Source: Loxodes magnus
Lineage: Eukaryota; Ciliophora; Karyorelictea; Loxodida; Loxodidae
Assembly: GCA_946699065.1 (NCBI GenBank)
Contig: CAMPDV010001587.1
Coordinates: 1-64,000 of the forward strand
Reading direction: 5' to 3'
Length of the DNA: 64,000 nt
Shown here: positions 23,636 to 35,328 of the stretch, piece by piece
Layout of the letters: each line of letters begins with the position of its first letter
How positions within the stretch are numbered: the stretch's first letter is position 1
Program-made: the position numbers and the translations under genes
Notes under the pieces: generated by a model
Told to the model about the DNA's origin: nothing
The model's database searches: none
Seen by the model: the letters and a program-made list of their open reading frames with translations, nothing else

Positions 23636-25288
23636 AGCAAGTAAAAGAGTCTGAAGATCAGTTTATGAATTTGAAAGTTTAAAAGAATGATAAGATTTCT
23701 AAGAAAAGTGAATAAGAAAAGCAAGTAAAAGAGTCTGAAGATCAGTTTATGTATTTGAAAGTTTTAAGAACTAGAAGTTTAAAAGAATGATAAGATTTCT
23801 AAGAAAAGTGAATAAGAAAAGCAAGTAAAAGAGTCTGAAGATCAGTTTATGTATTTGAAAGTTTTAAGAACTAGAAGTTTAAAAGAATGATAAGATTTCT
23901 AAGAAAAGTGAATAAGAAAAGCAAGTAAAAGATTCTGAAGATCAGTTTATGTATTTGAAAGTTTTAAGAACTAGAAGTTTAAAAGAATGATAAGATTTCT
24001 AAGAAAAGTGAATAAGAAAAGCAAGTAAAAGAGTCTGAAGATCAGTTTATGTATTTGAAAGTTTTAAGAACTAGAAGTTTAAAAGAATGATAAGATTTCT
24101 AAGAAAAGTGAATAAGAAAAGCAAGTAAAAGAGTCTGAAGATCAGTTTATGTATTTGAAAGTTTTAAGAACTAGAAGTTTAAAAGAATGATAAGATTTCT
24201 AAGAAAAGTGAATAAGAAAAGCAAGTAAAAGAGTCTGAAGATCAGTTTATGTATTTGAAAGTTTTAAGAACTAGAAGTTTAAAAGAATGATAAGATTTCT
24301 AAGAAAAGTGAATAAGAAAAGCAAGTAAAAGAGTCTGAAGATCAGTTTATGTATTTGAAAGTTTAAAAGAATGATAAGATTTCTAAGAAAAGTGAATAAG
24401 AAAAGCAAGTAAAAGAGTCTGAAGATCAGTTTATGTATTTGAAAGTTTTAAGAACTAGAAGTTTAAAAGAATGATAAGATTTCTAAGAAAAGTCAATAAG
24501 AAAAGCAAGTAAAAGAGTCTAAAGATCAGTTTATGTATTTGAAAGTTTTAAGAACTAGAAGTTTAAAAGAATGATAAGATTTCTAAGAAAAGTGAATAAG
24601 AAAAGCAAGTAAAAGAGTCTGAAGATCAGTTTATGTATTTGAAAGTTTTAAGAACTAGAAGTTTAAAAGAATGATAAGATTTCTAAGAAAAGTGAATAAG
24701 AAAAGCAAGTAAAAGAGTCTGAAGATCAGTTTATGTATTTGAAAGTTTTAAGAACTAGAAGTTTAAAAGAATGATAAGATTTCTAAGAAAAGTGAATAAG
24801 AAAAGCAAGTAAAAGAATCTGAAGATCAGTTTATGTATTTGAAAGTTTTAAGAACTAGAAGTTTAAAAGAATGATAAGATTTCTAAGAAAAGTGAATAAG
24901 AAAAGCAAGTAAAAGAGTCTGAAGATCAGTTTATGTATTTGAAAGTTTTAAGAACTAGAAGTTTAAAAGAATGATAAGATTTCTAAGAAAAGTGAATAAG
25001 AAAAGCAAGTAAAAGAGTCTGAAGATCAGTTTATGTATTTGAAAGTTTTAAGAACTAGATAAGATTTCTAAGAAAAGTGAATAAGAAAAGCAAGTAAAAG
25101 AGTCTGAAGATCAGTTTATGTATTTGAAAGTTTTAAGAACTAGAAGTTTAAAAGAATGATAAGATTTCTAAGAAAAGTGAATAAGAAAAGCAAGTAAAAG
25201 AGTCTGAAGATCAGTTTATGTATTTGAAAGTTTTAAGAACTAGAAGTTTAAAAGAATGATAAGATTTCTAAGAAAAGTGAATAAGAAA
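23636..25288 (+). repeat. 17-unit block, copy 1 (offset 1,821 bp to copy 2)
   Basis: Order: Dg F F t F F F D FC o F F e F K F F, where Dg is a D unit with TATGAATTT. It contains the first o unit of the window (24504). The same 17-unit order begins again at 25457. Confidence 0.93.
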
Positions 25289-25540
25289 AGCAAGTAAAAG
25301 AGTCTGAAGATCAGTTTATGAATTTGAAAGTTTAAAAGAATGATAAGATTTCTAAGAAAAGTGAATAAGAAAAGCAAGTAAAAGAGTCTGAAGATCAGTT
25401 TATGAATTTGAAAGTTTAAAAGAATGATAAGATTTCTAAGAAAAGTGAATAAGAAAAGCAAGTAAAAGAGTCTGAAGATCAGTTTATGAATTTGAAAGTT
25501 TAAAAGAATGATAAGATTTCTAAGAAAAGTGAATAAGAAA
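25289..25540 (+). repeat. Triplet of adjacent identical 84-bp D units
   Basis: Three successive D units (25289, 25373, 25457) all carry T33A (TATGAATTT). It is the only place where D units are adjacent, and it lies at the junction of the two 17-unit blocks; the third unit is also the first of copy 2. Because 84 is 28 codons, one frame on the minus strand stays open for 101 codons (25240-25545). That frame starts at TTG, not ATG, and is made of a 28-residue Leu/Phe/Ile-rich repeat. I treat it as a by-product of unit length, not a gene. Confidence 0.93.
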
Positions 25541-27109
25541 AGCAAGTAAAAGAGTCTGAAGATCAGTTTATGTATTTGAAAGTTTTAAGAACTAGAAGTT
25601 TAAAAGAATGATAAGATTTCTAAGAAAAGTGAATAAGAAAAGCAAGTAAAAGAGTCTGAAGATCAGTTTATGTATTTGAAAGTTTTAAGAACTAGAAGTT
25701 TAAAAGAATGATAAGATTTCTAAGAAAAGTGAATAAGAAAAGCAAGTAAAAGATTCTGAAGATCAGTTTATGTATTTGAAAGTTTTAAGAACTAGAAGTT
25801 TAAAAGAATGATAAGATTTCTAAGAAAAGTGAATAAGAAAAGCAAGTAAAAGAGTCTGAAGATCAGTTTATGTATTTGAAAGTTTTAAGAACTAGAAGTT
25901 TAAAAGAATGATAAGATTTCTAAGAAAAGTGAATAAGAAAAGCAAGTAAAAGAGTCTGAAGATCAGTTTATGTATTTGAAAGTTTTAAGAACTAGAAGTT
26001 TAAAAGAATGATAAGATTTCTAAGAAAAGTGAATAAGAAAAGCAAGTAAAAGAGTCTGAAGATCAGTTTATGTATTTGAAAGTTTTAAGAACTAGAAGTT
26101 TAAAAGAATGATAAGATTTCTAAGAAAAGTGAATAAGAAAAGCAAGTAAAAGAGTCTGAAGATCAGTTTATGTATTTGAAAGTTTAAAAGAATGATAAGA
26201 TTTCTAAGAAAAGTGAATAAGAAAAGCAAGTAAAAGAGTCTGAAGATCAGTTTATGTATTTGAAAGTTTTAAGAACTAGAAGTTTAAAAGAATGATAAGA
26301 TTTCTAAGAAAAGTCAATAAGAAAAGCAAGTAAAAGAGTCTAAAGATCAGTTTATGTATTTGAAAGTTTTAAGAACTAGAAGTTTAAAAGAATGATAAGA
26401 TTTCTAAGAAAAGTGAATAAGAAAAGCAAGTAAAAGAGTCTGAAGATCAGTTTATGTATTTGAAAGTTTTAAGAACTAGAAGTTTAAAAGAATGATAAGA
26501 TTTCTAAGAAAAGTGAATAAGAAAAGCAAGTAAAAGAGTCTGAAGATCAGTTTATGTATTTGAAAGTTTTAAGAACTAGAAGTTTAAAAGAATGATAAGA
26601 TTTCTAAGAAAAGTGAATAAGAAAAGCAAGTAAAAGAATCTGAAGATCAGTTTATGTATTTGAAAGTTTTAAGAACTAGAAGTTTAAAAGAATGATAAGA
26701 TTTCTAAGAAAAGTGAATAAGAAAAGCAAGTAAAAGAGTCTGAAGATCAGTTTATGTATTTGAAAGTTTTAAGAACTAGAAGTTTAAAAGAATGATAAGA
26801 TTTCTAAGAAAAGTGAATAAGAAAAGCAAGTAAAAGAGTCTGAAGATCAGTTTATGTATTTGAAAGTTTTAAGAACTAGATAAGATTTCTAAGAAAAGTG
26901 AATAAGAAAAGCAAGTAAAAGAGTCTGAAGATCAGTTTATGTATTTGAAAGTTTTAAGAACTAGAAGTTTAAAAGAATGATAAGATTTCTAAGAAAAGTG
27001 AATAAGAAAAGCAAGTAAAAGAGTCTGAAGATCAGTTTATGTATTTGAAAGTTTTAAGAACTAGAAGTTTAAAAGAATGATAAGATTTCTAAGAAAAGTG
27101 AATAAGAAA
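25457..27109 (+). repeat. 17-unit block, copy 2
   Basis: It repeats 23636-25288 in unit order, with t at 25741, D at 26141, o at 26325, e at 26625 and K at 26825. No unit-class difference from copy 1 was seen. Confidence 0.93.
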
Positions 27110-28659
27110 AGCAAGTAAAAGAGTCTGAAGATCAGTTTATGTATTTGAAAGTTTTAAGAACTAGAAGTTTAAAAGAATGATAAGATTTCTAAGAAAAGTG
27201 AATAAGAAAAGCAAGTAAAAGAGTCTGAAGATCAGTTTATGTATTTGAAAGTTTTAAGAACTAGAAGTTTAAAAGAATGATAAGATTTCTAAGAAAAGTC
27301 AATAAGAAAAGCAAGTAAAAGAGTCTAAAGATCAGTTTATGTATTTGAAAGTTTTAAGAACTAGAAGTTTAAAAGAATGATAAGATTTCTAAGAAAAGTG
27401 AATAAGAAAAGCAAGTAAAAGAGTCTGAAGATCAGTTTATGTATTTGAAAGTTTAAAAGAATGATAAGATTTCTAAGAAAAGTGAATAAGAAAAGCAAGT
27501 AAAAGAGTCTGAAGATCAGTTTATGTATTTGAAAGTTTTAAGAACTAGAAGTTTAAAAGAATGATAAGATTTCTAAGAAAAGTGAATAAGAAAAGCAAGT
27601 AAAAGAGTCTGAAGATCAGTTTATGTATTTGAAAGTTTTAAGAACTAGAAGTTTAAAAGAATGATAAGATTTCTAAGAAAAGTGAATAAGAAAAGCAAGT
27701 AAAAGAGTCTGAAGATCAGTTTATGTATTTGAAAGTTTTAAGAACTAGAAGTTTAAAAGAATGATAAGATTTCTAAGAAAAGTGAATAAGAAAAGCAAGT
27801 AAAAGAGTCTGAAGATCAGTTTATGTATTTGAAAGTTTTAAGAACTAGAAGTTTAAAAGAATGATAAGATTTCTAAGAAAAGTGAATAAGAAAAGCAAGT
27901 AAAAGAGTCTGAAGATCAGTTTATGTATTTGAAAGTTTTAAGAACTAGAAGTTTAAAAGAATGATAAGATTTCTAAGAAAAGTGAATAAGAAAAGCAAGT
28001 AAAAGAGTCTGAAGATCAGTTTATGTATTTGAAAGTTTTAAGAACTAGAAGTTTAAAAGAATGATAAGATTTCTAAGAAAAGTGAATAAGAAAAGCAAGT
28101 AAAAGAGTCTGAAGATCAGTTTATGTATTTGAAAGTTTTAAGAACTAGAAGTTTAAAAGAATGATAAGATTTCTAAGAAAAGTGAATAAGAAAAGCAAGT
28201 AAAAGAGTATGAAGATCAGTTTATGTATTTGAAAGTTTTAAGAACTAGAAGTTTAAAAGAAAAGTGAATAAGAAAAGCAAGTAAAAGAGTCTGAAGATCA
28301 GTTTATGTATTTGAAAGTTTTAAGAACTAGAAGTTTAAAAGAATGATAAGATTTCTAAGAAAAGTCAATAAGAAAAGCAAGTAAAAGAGTCTGAAGATCA
28401 GTTTATGTATTTGAAAGTTTTAAGAACTAGAAGTTTAAAAGAATGATAAGATTTCTAAGAAAAGTGAATAAGAAAAGCAAGTAAAAGAGTCTGAAGATCA
28501 GTTTATGTATTTGAAAGTTTTAAGAACTAGAAGTTTAAAAGAATGATAAGATTTCTAAGAAAAGTGAATAAGAAAAGCAAGTAAAAGAGTCTGAAGATCA
28601 GTTTATGTATTTGAAAGTTTAAAAGAATGATAAGATTTCTAAGAAAAGTGAATAAGAAA
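27110..28659 (+). repeat. Array segment with a run of plain F units
   Basis: Order: F FC o D, then seven plain F units (27494-28193), then aB FC F F D. The aB at 28194 and the following eight units (to 29059) match 23254-24119 at offset 4,940 bp, except that D here lacks the T33A change. Only satellite is present. Confidence 0.87.
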
Positions 28660-29741
28660 AGCAAGTAAAAGAGTCTGAAGATCAGTTTATGTATTTGAAA
28701 GTTTTAAGAACTAGAAGTTTAAAAGAATGATAAGATTTCTAAGAAAAGTGAATAAGAAAAGCAAGTAAAAGAGTCTGAAGATCAGTTTATGTATTTGAAA
28801 GTTTTAAGAACTAGAAGTTTAAAAGAATGATAAGATTTCTAAGAAAAGTGAATAAGAAAAGCAAGTAAAAGATTCTGAAGATCAGTTTATGTATTTGAAA
28901 GTTTTAAGAACTAGAAGTTTAAAAGAATGATAAGATTTCTAAGAAAAGTGAATAAGAAAAGCAAGTAAAAGAGTCTGAAGATCAGTTTATGTATTTGAAA
29001 GTTTTAAGAACTAGAAGTTTAAAAGAATGATAAGATTTCTAAGAAAAGTGAATAAGAAAAGCAAGTAAAAGAGTCTGAAGATCAGTTTATGTATTTGAAA
29101 GTTTTAAGAACTAGAAGTTTAAAAGAATGATAAGATTTCTAAGAAAAGTCAATAAGAAAAGCAAGTAAAAGAGTCTGAAGATCAGTTTATGTATTTGAAA
29201 GTTTTAAGAACTAGAAGTTTAAAAGAATGATAAGATTTCTAAGAAAAGTGAATAAGAAAAGCAAGTAAAAGAGTATGAAGATCAGTTTATGTATTTGAAA
29301 GTTTTAAGAACTAGAAGTTTAAAAGAAAAGTGAATAAGAAAAGCAAGTAAAAGAGTCTGAAGATCAGTTTATGTATTTGAAAGTTTTAAGAACTAGAAGT
29401 TTAAAAGAATGATAAGATTTCTAAGAAAAGTGAATAAGAAAAGCAAGTAAAAGAGTCTGAAGATCAGTTTATGTATTTGAAAGTTTTAAGAACTAGAAGT
29501 TTAAAAGAATGATAAGATTTCTAAGAAAAGTGAATAAGAAAAGCAAGTAAAAGAATCTGAAGATCAGTTTATGTATTTGAAAGTTTTAAGAACTAGAAGT
29601 TTAAAAGAATGATAAGATTTCTAAGAAAAGTGAATAAGAAAAGCAAGTAAAAGAGTCTGAAGATCAGTTTATGTATTTGAAAGTTTTAAGAACTAGAAGT
29701 TTAAAAGAATGATAAGATTTCTAAGAAAAGTGAATAAGAAA

Positions 29742-31569
29742 AGCAAGTAAAAGAGTCTGAAGATCAGTTTATGTATTTGAAAGTTTTAAGAACTAGAAGT
29801 TTAAAAGAATGATAAGATTTCCAAGATAAATGAATAAGAAAAGCAAGTAAAAGAGTCTGAAGATCAGTTTATGTATTTGAAAGTTTTAAGAACTAGAAGT
29901 TTAAAAGAATGATAAGATTTCTAAGAAAAGTGAATAAGAAAAGCAAGTAAAAGAGTCTGAAGATCAGTTTATGTATTTGAAAGTTTTAAGAACTAGAAGT
30001 TTAAAAGAATGATAAGATTTCTAAGAAAAGTGAATAAGAAAAGCATGTAAAAGAGTCTGAAGATCAGTTTATGTATTTGAAAGTTTTAAGAACTAGAAGT
30101 TTAAAAGAATGATAAGATTTCTAAGAAAAGTCAATAAGAAAAGCAAGTAAAAGAGTATGAAGATCAGTTTATGTATTTGAAAGTTTTAAGAACTAGAAGT
30201 TTAAAAGAAAAGTGAATAAGAAAAGCAAGTAAAAGAGTCTGAAGATCAGTTTATGTATTTGAAAGTTTTAAGAACTAGAAGTTTAAAAGAATGATAAGAT
30301 TTCTAAGAAAAGTCAATAAGAAAAGCAAGTAAAAGAGTCTGAAGATCAGTTTATGTATTTGAAAGTTTTAAGAACTAGAAGTTTAAAAGAATGATAAGAT
30401 TTCTAAGAAAAGTGAATAAGAAAAGCAAGTAAAAGAGTCTGAAGATCAGTTTATGTATTTGAAAGTTTTAAGAACTAGAAGTTTAAAAGAAAAGTGAATA
30501 AGAAAAGCAAGTAAAAGAGTCTGAAGATCAGTTTATGTATTTGAAAGTTTTAAGAACTAGAAGTTTAAAAGAATGATAAGATTTCTAAGAAAAGTGAATA
30601 AGAAAAGCAAGTAAAAGAGTCTGAAGATCAGTTTATGTATTTGAAAGTTTTAAGAACTAGAAGTTTAAAAGAATGATAAGATTTCTAAGAAAAGTGAATA
30701 AGAAAAGCAAGTAAAAGAATCTGAAGATCAGTTTATGTATTTGAAAGTTTTAAGAACTAGAAGTTTAAAAGAATGATAAGATTTCTAAGAAAAGTGAATA
30801 AGAAAAGCAAGTAAAAGAGTCTGAAGATCAGTTTATGTATTTGAAAGTTTTAAGAACTAGAAGTTTAAAAGAATGATAAGATTTCTAAGAAAAGTGAATA
30901 AGAAAAGCAAGTAAAAGAGTCTGAAGATCAGTTTATGTATTTGAAAGTTTTAAGAACTAGAAGTTTAAAAGAAAAGTGAATAAGAAAAGCAAGTAAAAGA
31001 GTCTGAAGATCAGTTTATGTATTTGAAAGTTTTAAGAACTAGAAGTTTAAAAGAATGATAAGATTTCTAAGAAAAGTGAATAAGAAAAGCAAGTAAAAGA
31101 GTCTGAAGATCAGTTTATGTATTTGAAAGTTTTAAGAACTAGAAGTTTAAAAGAATGATAAGATTTCTAAGAAAAGTGAATAAGAAAAGCAAGTAAAAGA
31201 GTCTGAAGATCAGTTTATGTATTTGAAAGTTTTAAGAACTAGAAGTTTAAAAGAATGATAAGATTTCTAAGAAAAGTCAATAAGAAAAGCAAGTAAAAGA
31301 GTATGAAGATCAGTTTATGTATTTGAAAGTTTTAAGAACTAGAAGTTTAAAAGAAAAGTGAATAAGAAAAGCAAGTAAAAGAGTCTGAAGATCAGTTTAT
31401 GTATTTGAAAGTTTTAAGAACTAGAAGTTTAAAAGAATGATAAGATTTCTAAGAAAAGTGAATAAGAAAAGCAAGTAAAAGAGTCTGAAGATCAGTTTAT
31501 GTATTTGAAAGTTTTAAGAACTAGAAGTTTAAAAGAATGATAAGATTTCTAAGAAAAGTGAATAAGAAA
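29742..31569 (+). repeat. 1,828-bp higher-order unit, first copy (19 units), nested in the large duplication
   Basis: Order: TTCC-variant F, F, F, GCATG-variant FC, aB, FC, F, B, F, F, e, F, B, F, F, FC, aB, F, F. The GCATGTAAAAG change occurs only at 30042 and 31870, exactly 1,828 bp apart, and the TTCCAAGATAAATG units at 29742 and 31570 agree. Confidence 0.94.
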
Positions 31570-33397
31570 AGCAAGTAAAAGAGTCTGAAGATCAGTTTAT
31601 GTATTTGAAAGTTTTAAGAACTAGAAGTTTAAAAGAATGATAAGATTTCCAAGATAAATGAATAAGAAAAGCAAGTAAAAGAGTCTGAAGATCAGTTTAT
31701 GTATTTGAAAGTTTTAAGAACTAGAAGTTTAAAAGAATGATAAGATTTCTAAGAAAAGTGAATAAGAAAAGCAAGTAAAAGAGTCTGAAGATCAGTTTAT
31801 GTATTTGAAAGTTTTAAGAACTAGAAGTTTAAAAGAATGATAAGATTTCTAAGAAAAGTGAATAAGAAAAGCATGTAAAAGAGTCTGAAGATCAGTTTAT
31901 GTATTTGAAAGTTTTAAGAACTAGAAGTTTAAAAGAATGATAAGATTTCTAAGAAAAGTCAATAAGAAAAGCAAGTAAAAGAGTATGAAGATCAGTTTAT
32001 GTATTTGAAAGTTTTAAGAACTAGAAGTTTAAAAGAAAAGTGAATAAGAAAAGCAAGTAAAAGAGTCTGAAGATCAGTTTATGTATTTGAAAGTTTTAAG
32101 AACTAGAAGTTTAAAAGAATGATAAGATTTCTAAGAAAAGTCAATAAGAAAAGCAAGTAAAAGAGTCTGAAGATCAGTTTATGTATTTGAAAGTTTTAAG
32201 AACTAGAAGTTTAAAAGAATGATAAGATTTCTAAGAAAAGTGAATAAGAAAAGCAAGTAAAAGAGTCTGAAGATCAGTTTATGTATTTGAAAGTTTTAAG
32301 AACTAGAAGTTTAAAAGAAAAGTGAATAAGAAAAGCAAGTAAAAGAGTCTGAAGATCAGTTTATGTATTTGAAAGTTTTAAGAACTAGAAGTTTAAAAGA
32401 ATGATAAGATTTCTAAGAAAAGTGAATAAGAAAAGCAAGTAAAAGAGTCTGAAGATCAGTTTATGTATTTGAAAGTTTTAAGAACTAGAAGTTTAAAAGA
32501 ATGATAAGATTTCTAAGAAAAGTGAATAAGAAAAGCAAGTAAAAGAATCTGAAGATCAGTTTATGTATTTGAAAGTTTTAAGAACTAGAAGTTTAAAAGA
32601 ATGATAAGATTTCTAAGAAAAGTGAATAAGAAAAGCAAGTAAAAGAGTCTGAAGATCAGTTTATGTATTTGAAAGTTTTAAGAACTAGAAGTTTAAAAGA
32701 ATGATAAGATTTCTAAGAAAAGTGAATAAGAAAAGCAAGTAAAAGAGTCTGAAGATCAGTTTATGTATTTGAAAGTTTTAAGAACTAGAAGTTTAAAAGA
32801 AAAGTGAATAAGAAAAGCAAGTAAAAGAGTCTGAAGATCAGTTTATGTATTTGAAAGTTTTAAGAACTAGAAGTTTAAAAGAATGATAAGATTTCTAAGA
32901 AAAGTGAATAAGAAAAGCAAGTAAAAGAGTCTGAAGATCAGTTTATGTATTTGAAAGTTTTAAGAACTAGAAGTTTAAAAGAATGATAAGATTTCTAAGA
33001 AAAGTGAATAAGAAAAGCAAGTAAAAGAGTCTGAAGATCAGTTTATGTATTTGAAAGTTTTAAGAACTAGAAGTTTAAAAGAATGATAAGATTTCTAAGA
33101 AAAGTCAATAAGAAAAGCAAGTAAAAGAGTATGAAGATCAGTTTATGTATTTGAAAGTTTTAAGAACTAGAAGTTTAAAAGAAAAGTGAATAAGAAAAGC
33201 AAGTAAAAGAGTCTGAAGATCAGTTTATGTATTTGAAAGTTTTAAGAACTAGAAGTTTAAAAGAATGATAAGATTTCTAAGAAAAGTCAATAAGAAAAGC
33301 AAGTAAAAGAGTCTGAAGATCAGTTTATGTATTTGAAAGTTTTAAGAACTAGAAGTTTAAAAGAATGATAAGATTTCTAAGAAAAGTGAATAAGAAA
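31570..33397 (+). repeat. 1,828-bp higher-order unit, second copy
   Basis: It matches the first copy through 33197. The eighteenth unit (33198) has gtc where the first copy has gtg. The single counterpart in the large duplication's copy 2 (36411-38238) also has gtc there, so it resembles this copy more, but it lacks the GCATG change. Confidence 0.93.
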
Positions 33398-35328
33398 AGC
33401 AAGTAAAAGAGTCTGAAGATCAGTTTATGTATTTGAAAGTTTTAAGAACTAGAAGTTTAAAAGAATGATAAGATTTCTAAGAAAAGTCAATAAGAAAAGC
33501 AAGTAAAAGAGTATGAAGATCAGTTTATGTATTTGAAAGTTTTAAGAACTAGAAGTTTAAAAGAAAAGTGAATAAGAAAAGCAAGTAAAAGAGTCTGAAG
33601 ATCAGTTTATGTATTTGAAAGTTTTAAGAACTAGAAGTTTAAAAGAATGATAAGATTTCTAAGAAAAGTCAATAAGAAAAGCAAGTAAAAGAGTCTGAAG
33701 ATCAGTTTATGTATTTGAAAGTTTTAAGAACTAGAAGTTTAAAAGAATGATAAGATTTCTAAGAAAAGTGAATAAGAAAAGCAAGTAAAAGAGTCTGAAG
33801 ATCAGTTTATGTATTTGAAAGTTTTAAGAACTAGAAGTTTAAAAGAATGATAAGATTTCTAAGAAAAGTGAATAAGAAAAGCAAGTAAAAGAGTATGAAG
33901 ATCAGTTTATGTATTTGAAAGTTTTAAGAACTAGAAGTTTAAAAGAAAAGTGAATAAGAAAAGCAAGTAAAAGAGTCTGAAAATCAGTTTATGTATTTGA
34001 AAGTTTTAAGAACTAGAAGTTTAAAAGAATGATAAGATTTCTAAGAAAAGTGAATAAGAAAAGCAAGTAAAAGAGTCTGAAGATCAGTTTATGTATTTGA
34101 AAGTTTTAAGAACTAGATAAGATTTCTAAGAAAAGTGAATAAGAAAAGCAAGTAAAAGAGTCTGAAGATCAGTTTATGTATTTGAAAGTTTTAAGAACTA
34201 GAAGTTTAAAAGAATGATAAGATTTCTAAGAAAAGTCAATAAGAAAAGCAAGTAAAAGAGTCTGAAGATCAGTTTATGTATTTGAAAGTTTTAAGAACTA
34301 GAAGTTTAAAAGAATGATAAGATTTCTAAGAAAAGTGAATAAGAAAAGCAAGTAAAAGAGTCTGAAGATCAGTTTATGTATTTGAAAGTTTTAAGAACTA
34401 GAAGTTTAAAAGAATGATAAGATTTCTAAGAAAAGTGAATAAGAAAAGCAAGTAAAAGAGTCTGAAGATCAGTTTATGTATTTGAAAGTTTTAAGAACTA
34501 GAAGTTTAAAAGAATGATAAGATTTCTAAGAAAAGTGAATAAGAAAAGCAAGTAAAAGAATCTGAAGATCAGTTTATGTATTTGAAAGTTTTAAGAACTA
34601 GAAGTTTAAAAGAATGATAAGATTTCTAAGAAAAGTGAATAAGAAAAGCAAGTAAAAGAGTCTGAAGATCAGTTTATGTATTTGAAAGTTTTAAGAACTA
34701 GAAGTTTAAAAGAATGATAAGATTTCTAAGAAAAGTCAATAAGAAAAGCAAGTAAAAGAGTCTGAAGATCAGTTTATGTATTTGAAAGTTTTAAGAACTA
34801 GAAGTTTAAAAGAATGATAAGATTTCTAAGAAAAGTGAATAAGAAAAGCAAGTAAAAGAGTCTGAAGATCAGTTTATGTATTTGAAAGTTTTAAGAACTA
34901 GAAGTTTAAAAGAATGATAAGATTTCTAAGAAAAGTCAATAAGAAAAGCAAGTAAAAGAGTATGAAGATCAGTTTATGTATTTGAAAGTTTTAAGAACTA
35001 GAAGTTTAAAAGAAAAGTGAATAAGAAAAGCAAGTAAAAGAGTCTGAAGATCAGTTTATGTATTTGAAAGTTTTAAGAACTAGAAGTTTAAAAGAATGAT
35101 AAGATTTCTAAGAAAAGTCAATAAGAAAAGCAAGTAAAAGAGTCTGAAGATCAGTTTATGTATTTGAAAGTTTTAAGAACTAGAAGTTTAAAAGAATGAT
35201 AAGATTTCTAAGAAAAGTGAATAAGAAAAGCAAGTAAAAGAGTCTGAAGATCAGTTTATGTATTTGAAAGTTTTAAGAACTAGAAGTTTAAAAGAATGAT
35301 AAGATTTCTAAGAAAAGTGAATAAGAAA

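Larger units (their letters stand above)
28660..35328 (+). repeat. Large tandem duplication, copy 1 (69 units, 6,669 bp)
   Basis: Its 69 units match the 50 units of 35329-40169 in order once one internal 19-unit (1,828-bp) copy is set aside. Matching markers: t 28860/35529, FC 29060/35729, e 29542/36211, TTCCAAGATAAATG unit 29742/36411, and, after the extra copy, aB 33498/38339, aB 33880/38721, K 34062/38903, e 34547/39388, aB 34947/39788. Its length minus that of copy 2 is exactly 1,828. No D unit occurs here, unlike the flanks. Confidence 0.92.

Noticed and set aside
25240-25545. A 101-codon open frame on the minus strand
   Set aside because: It consists of a 28-residue Leu/Phe/Ile-rich repeat produced by three 84-bp satellite units, begins with TTG rather than ATG, and ends in a neighbouring ordinary unit. 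Nothing like a promoter or gene structure surrounds it.
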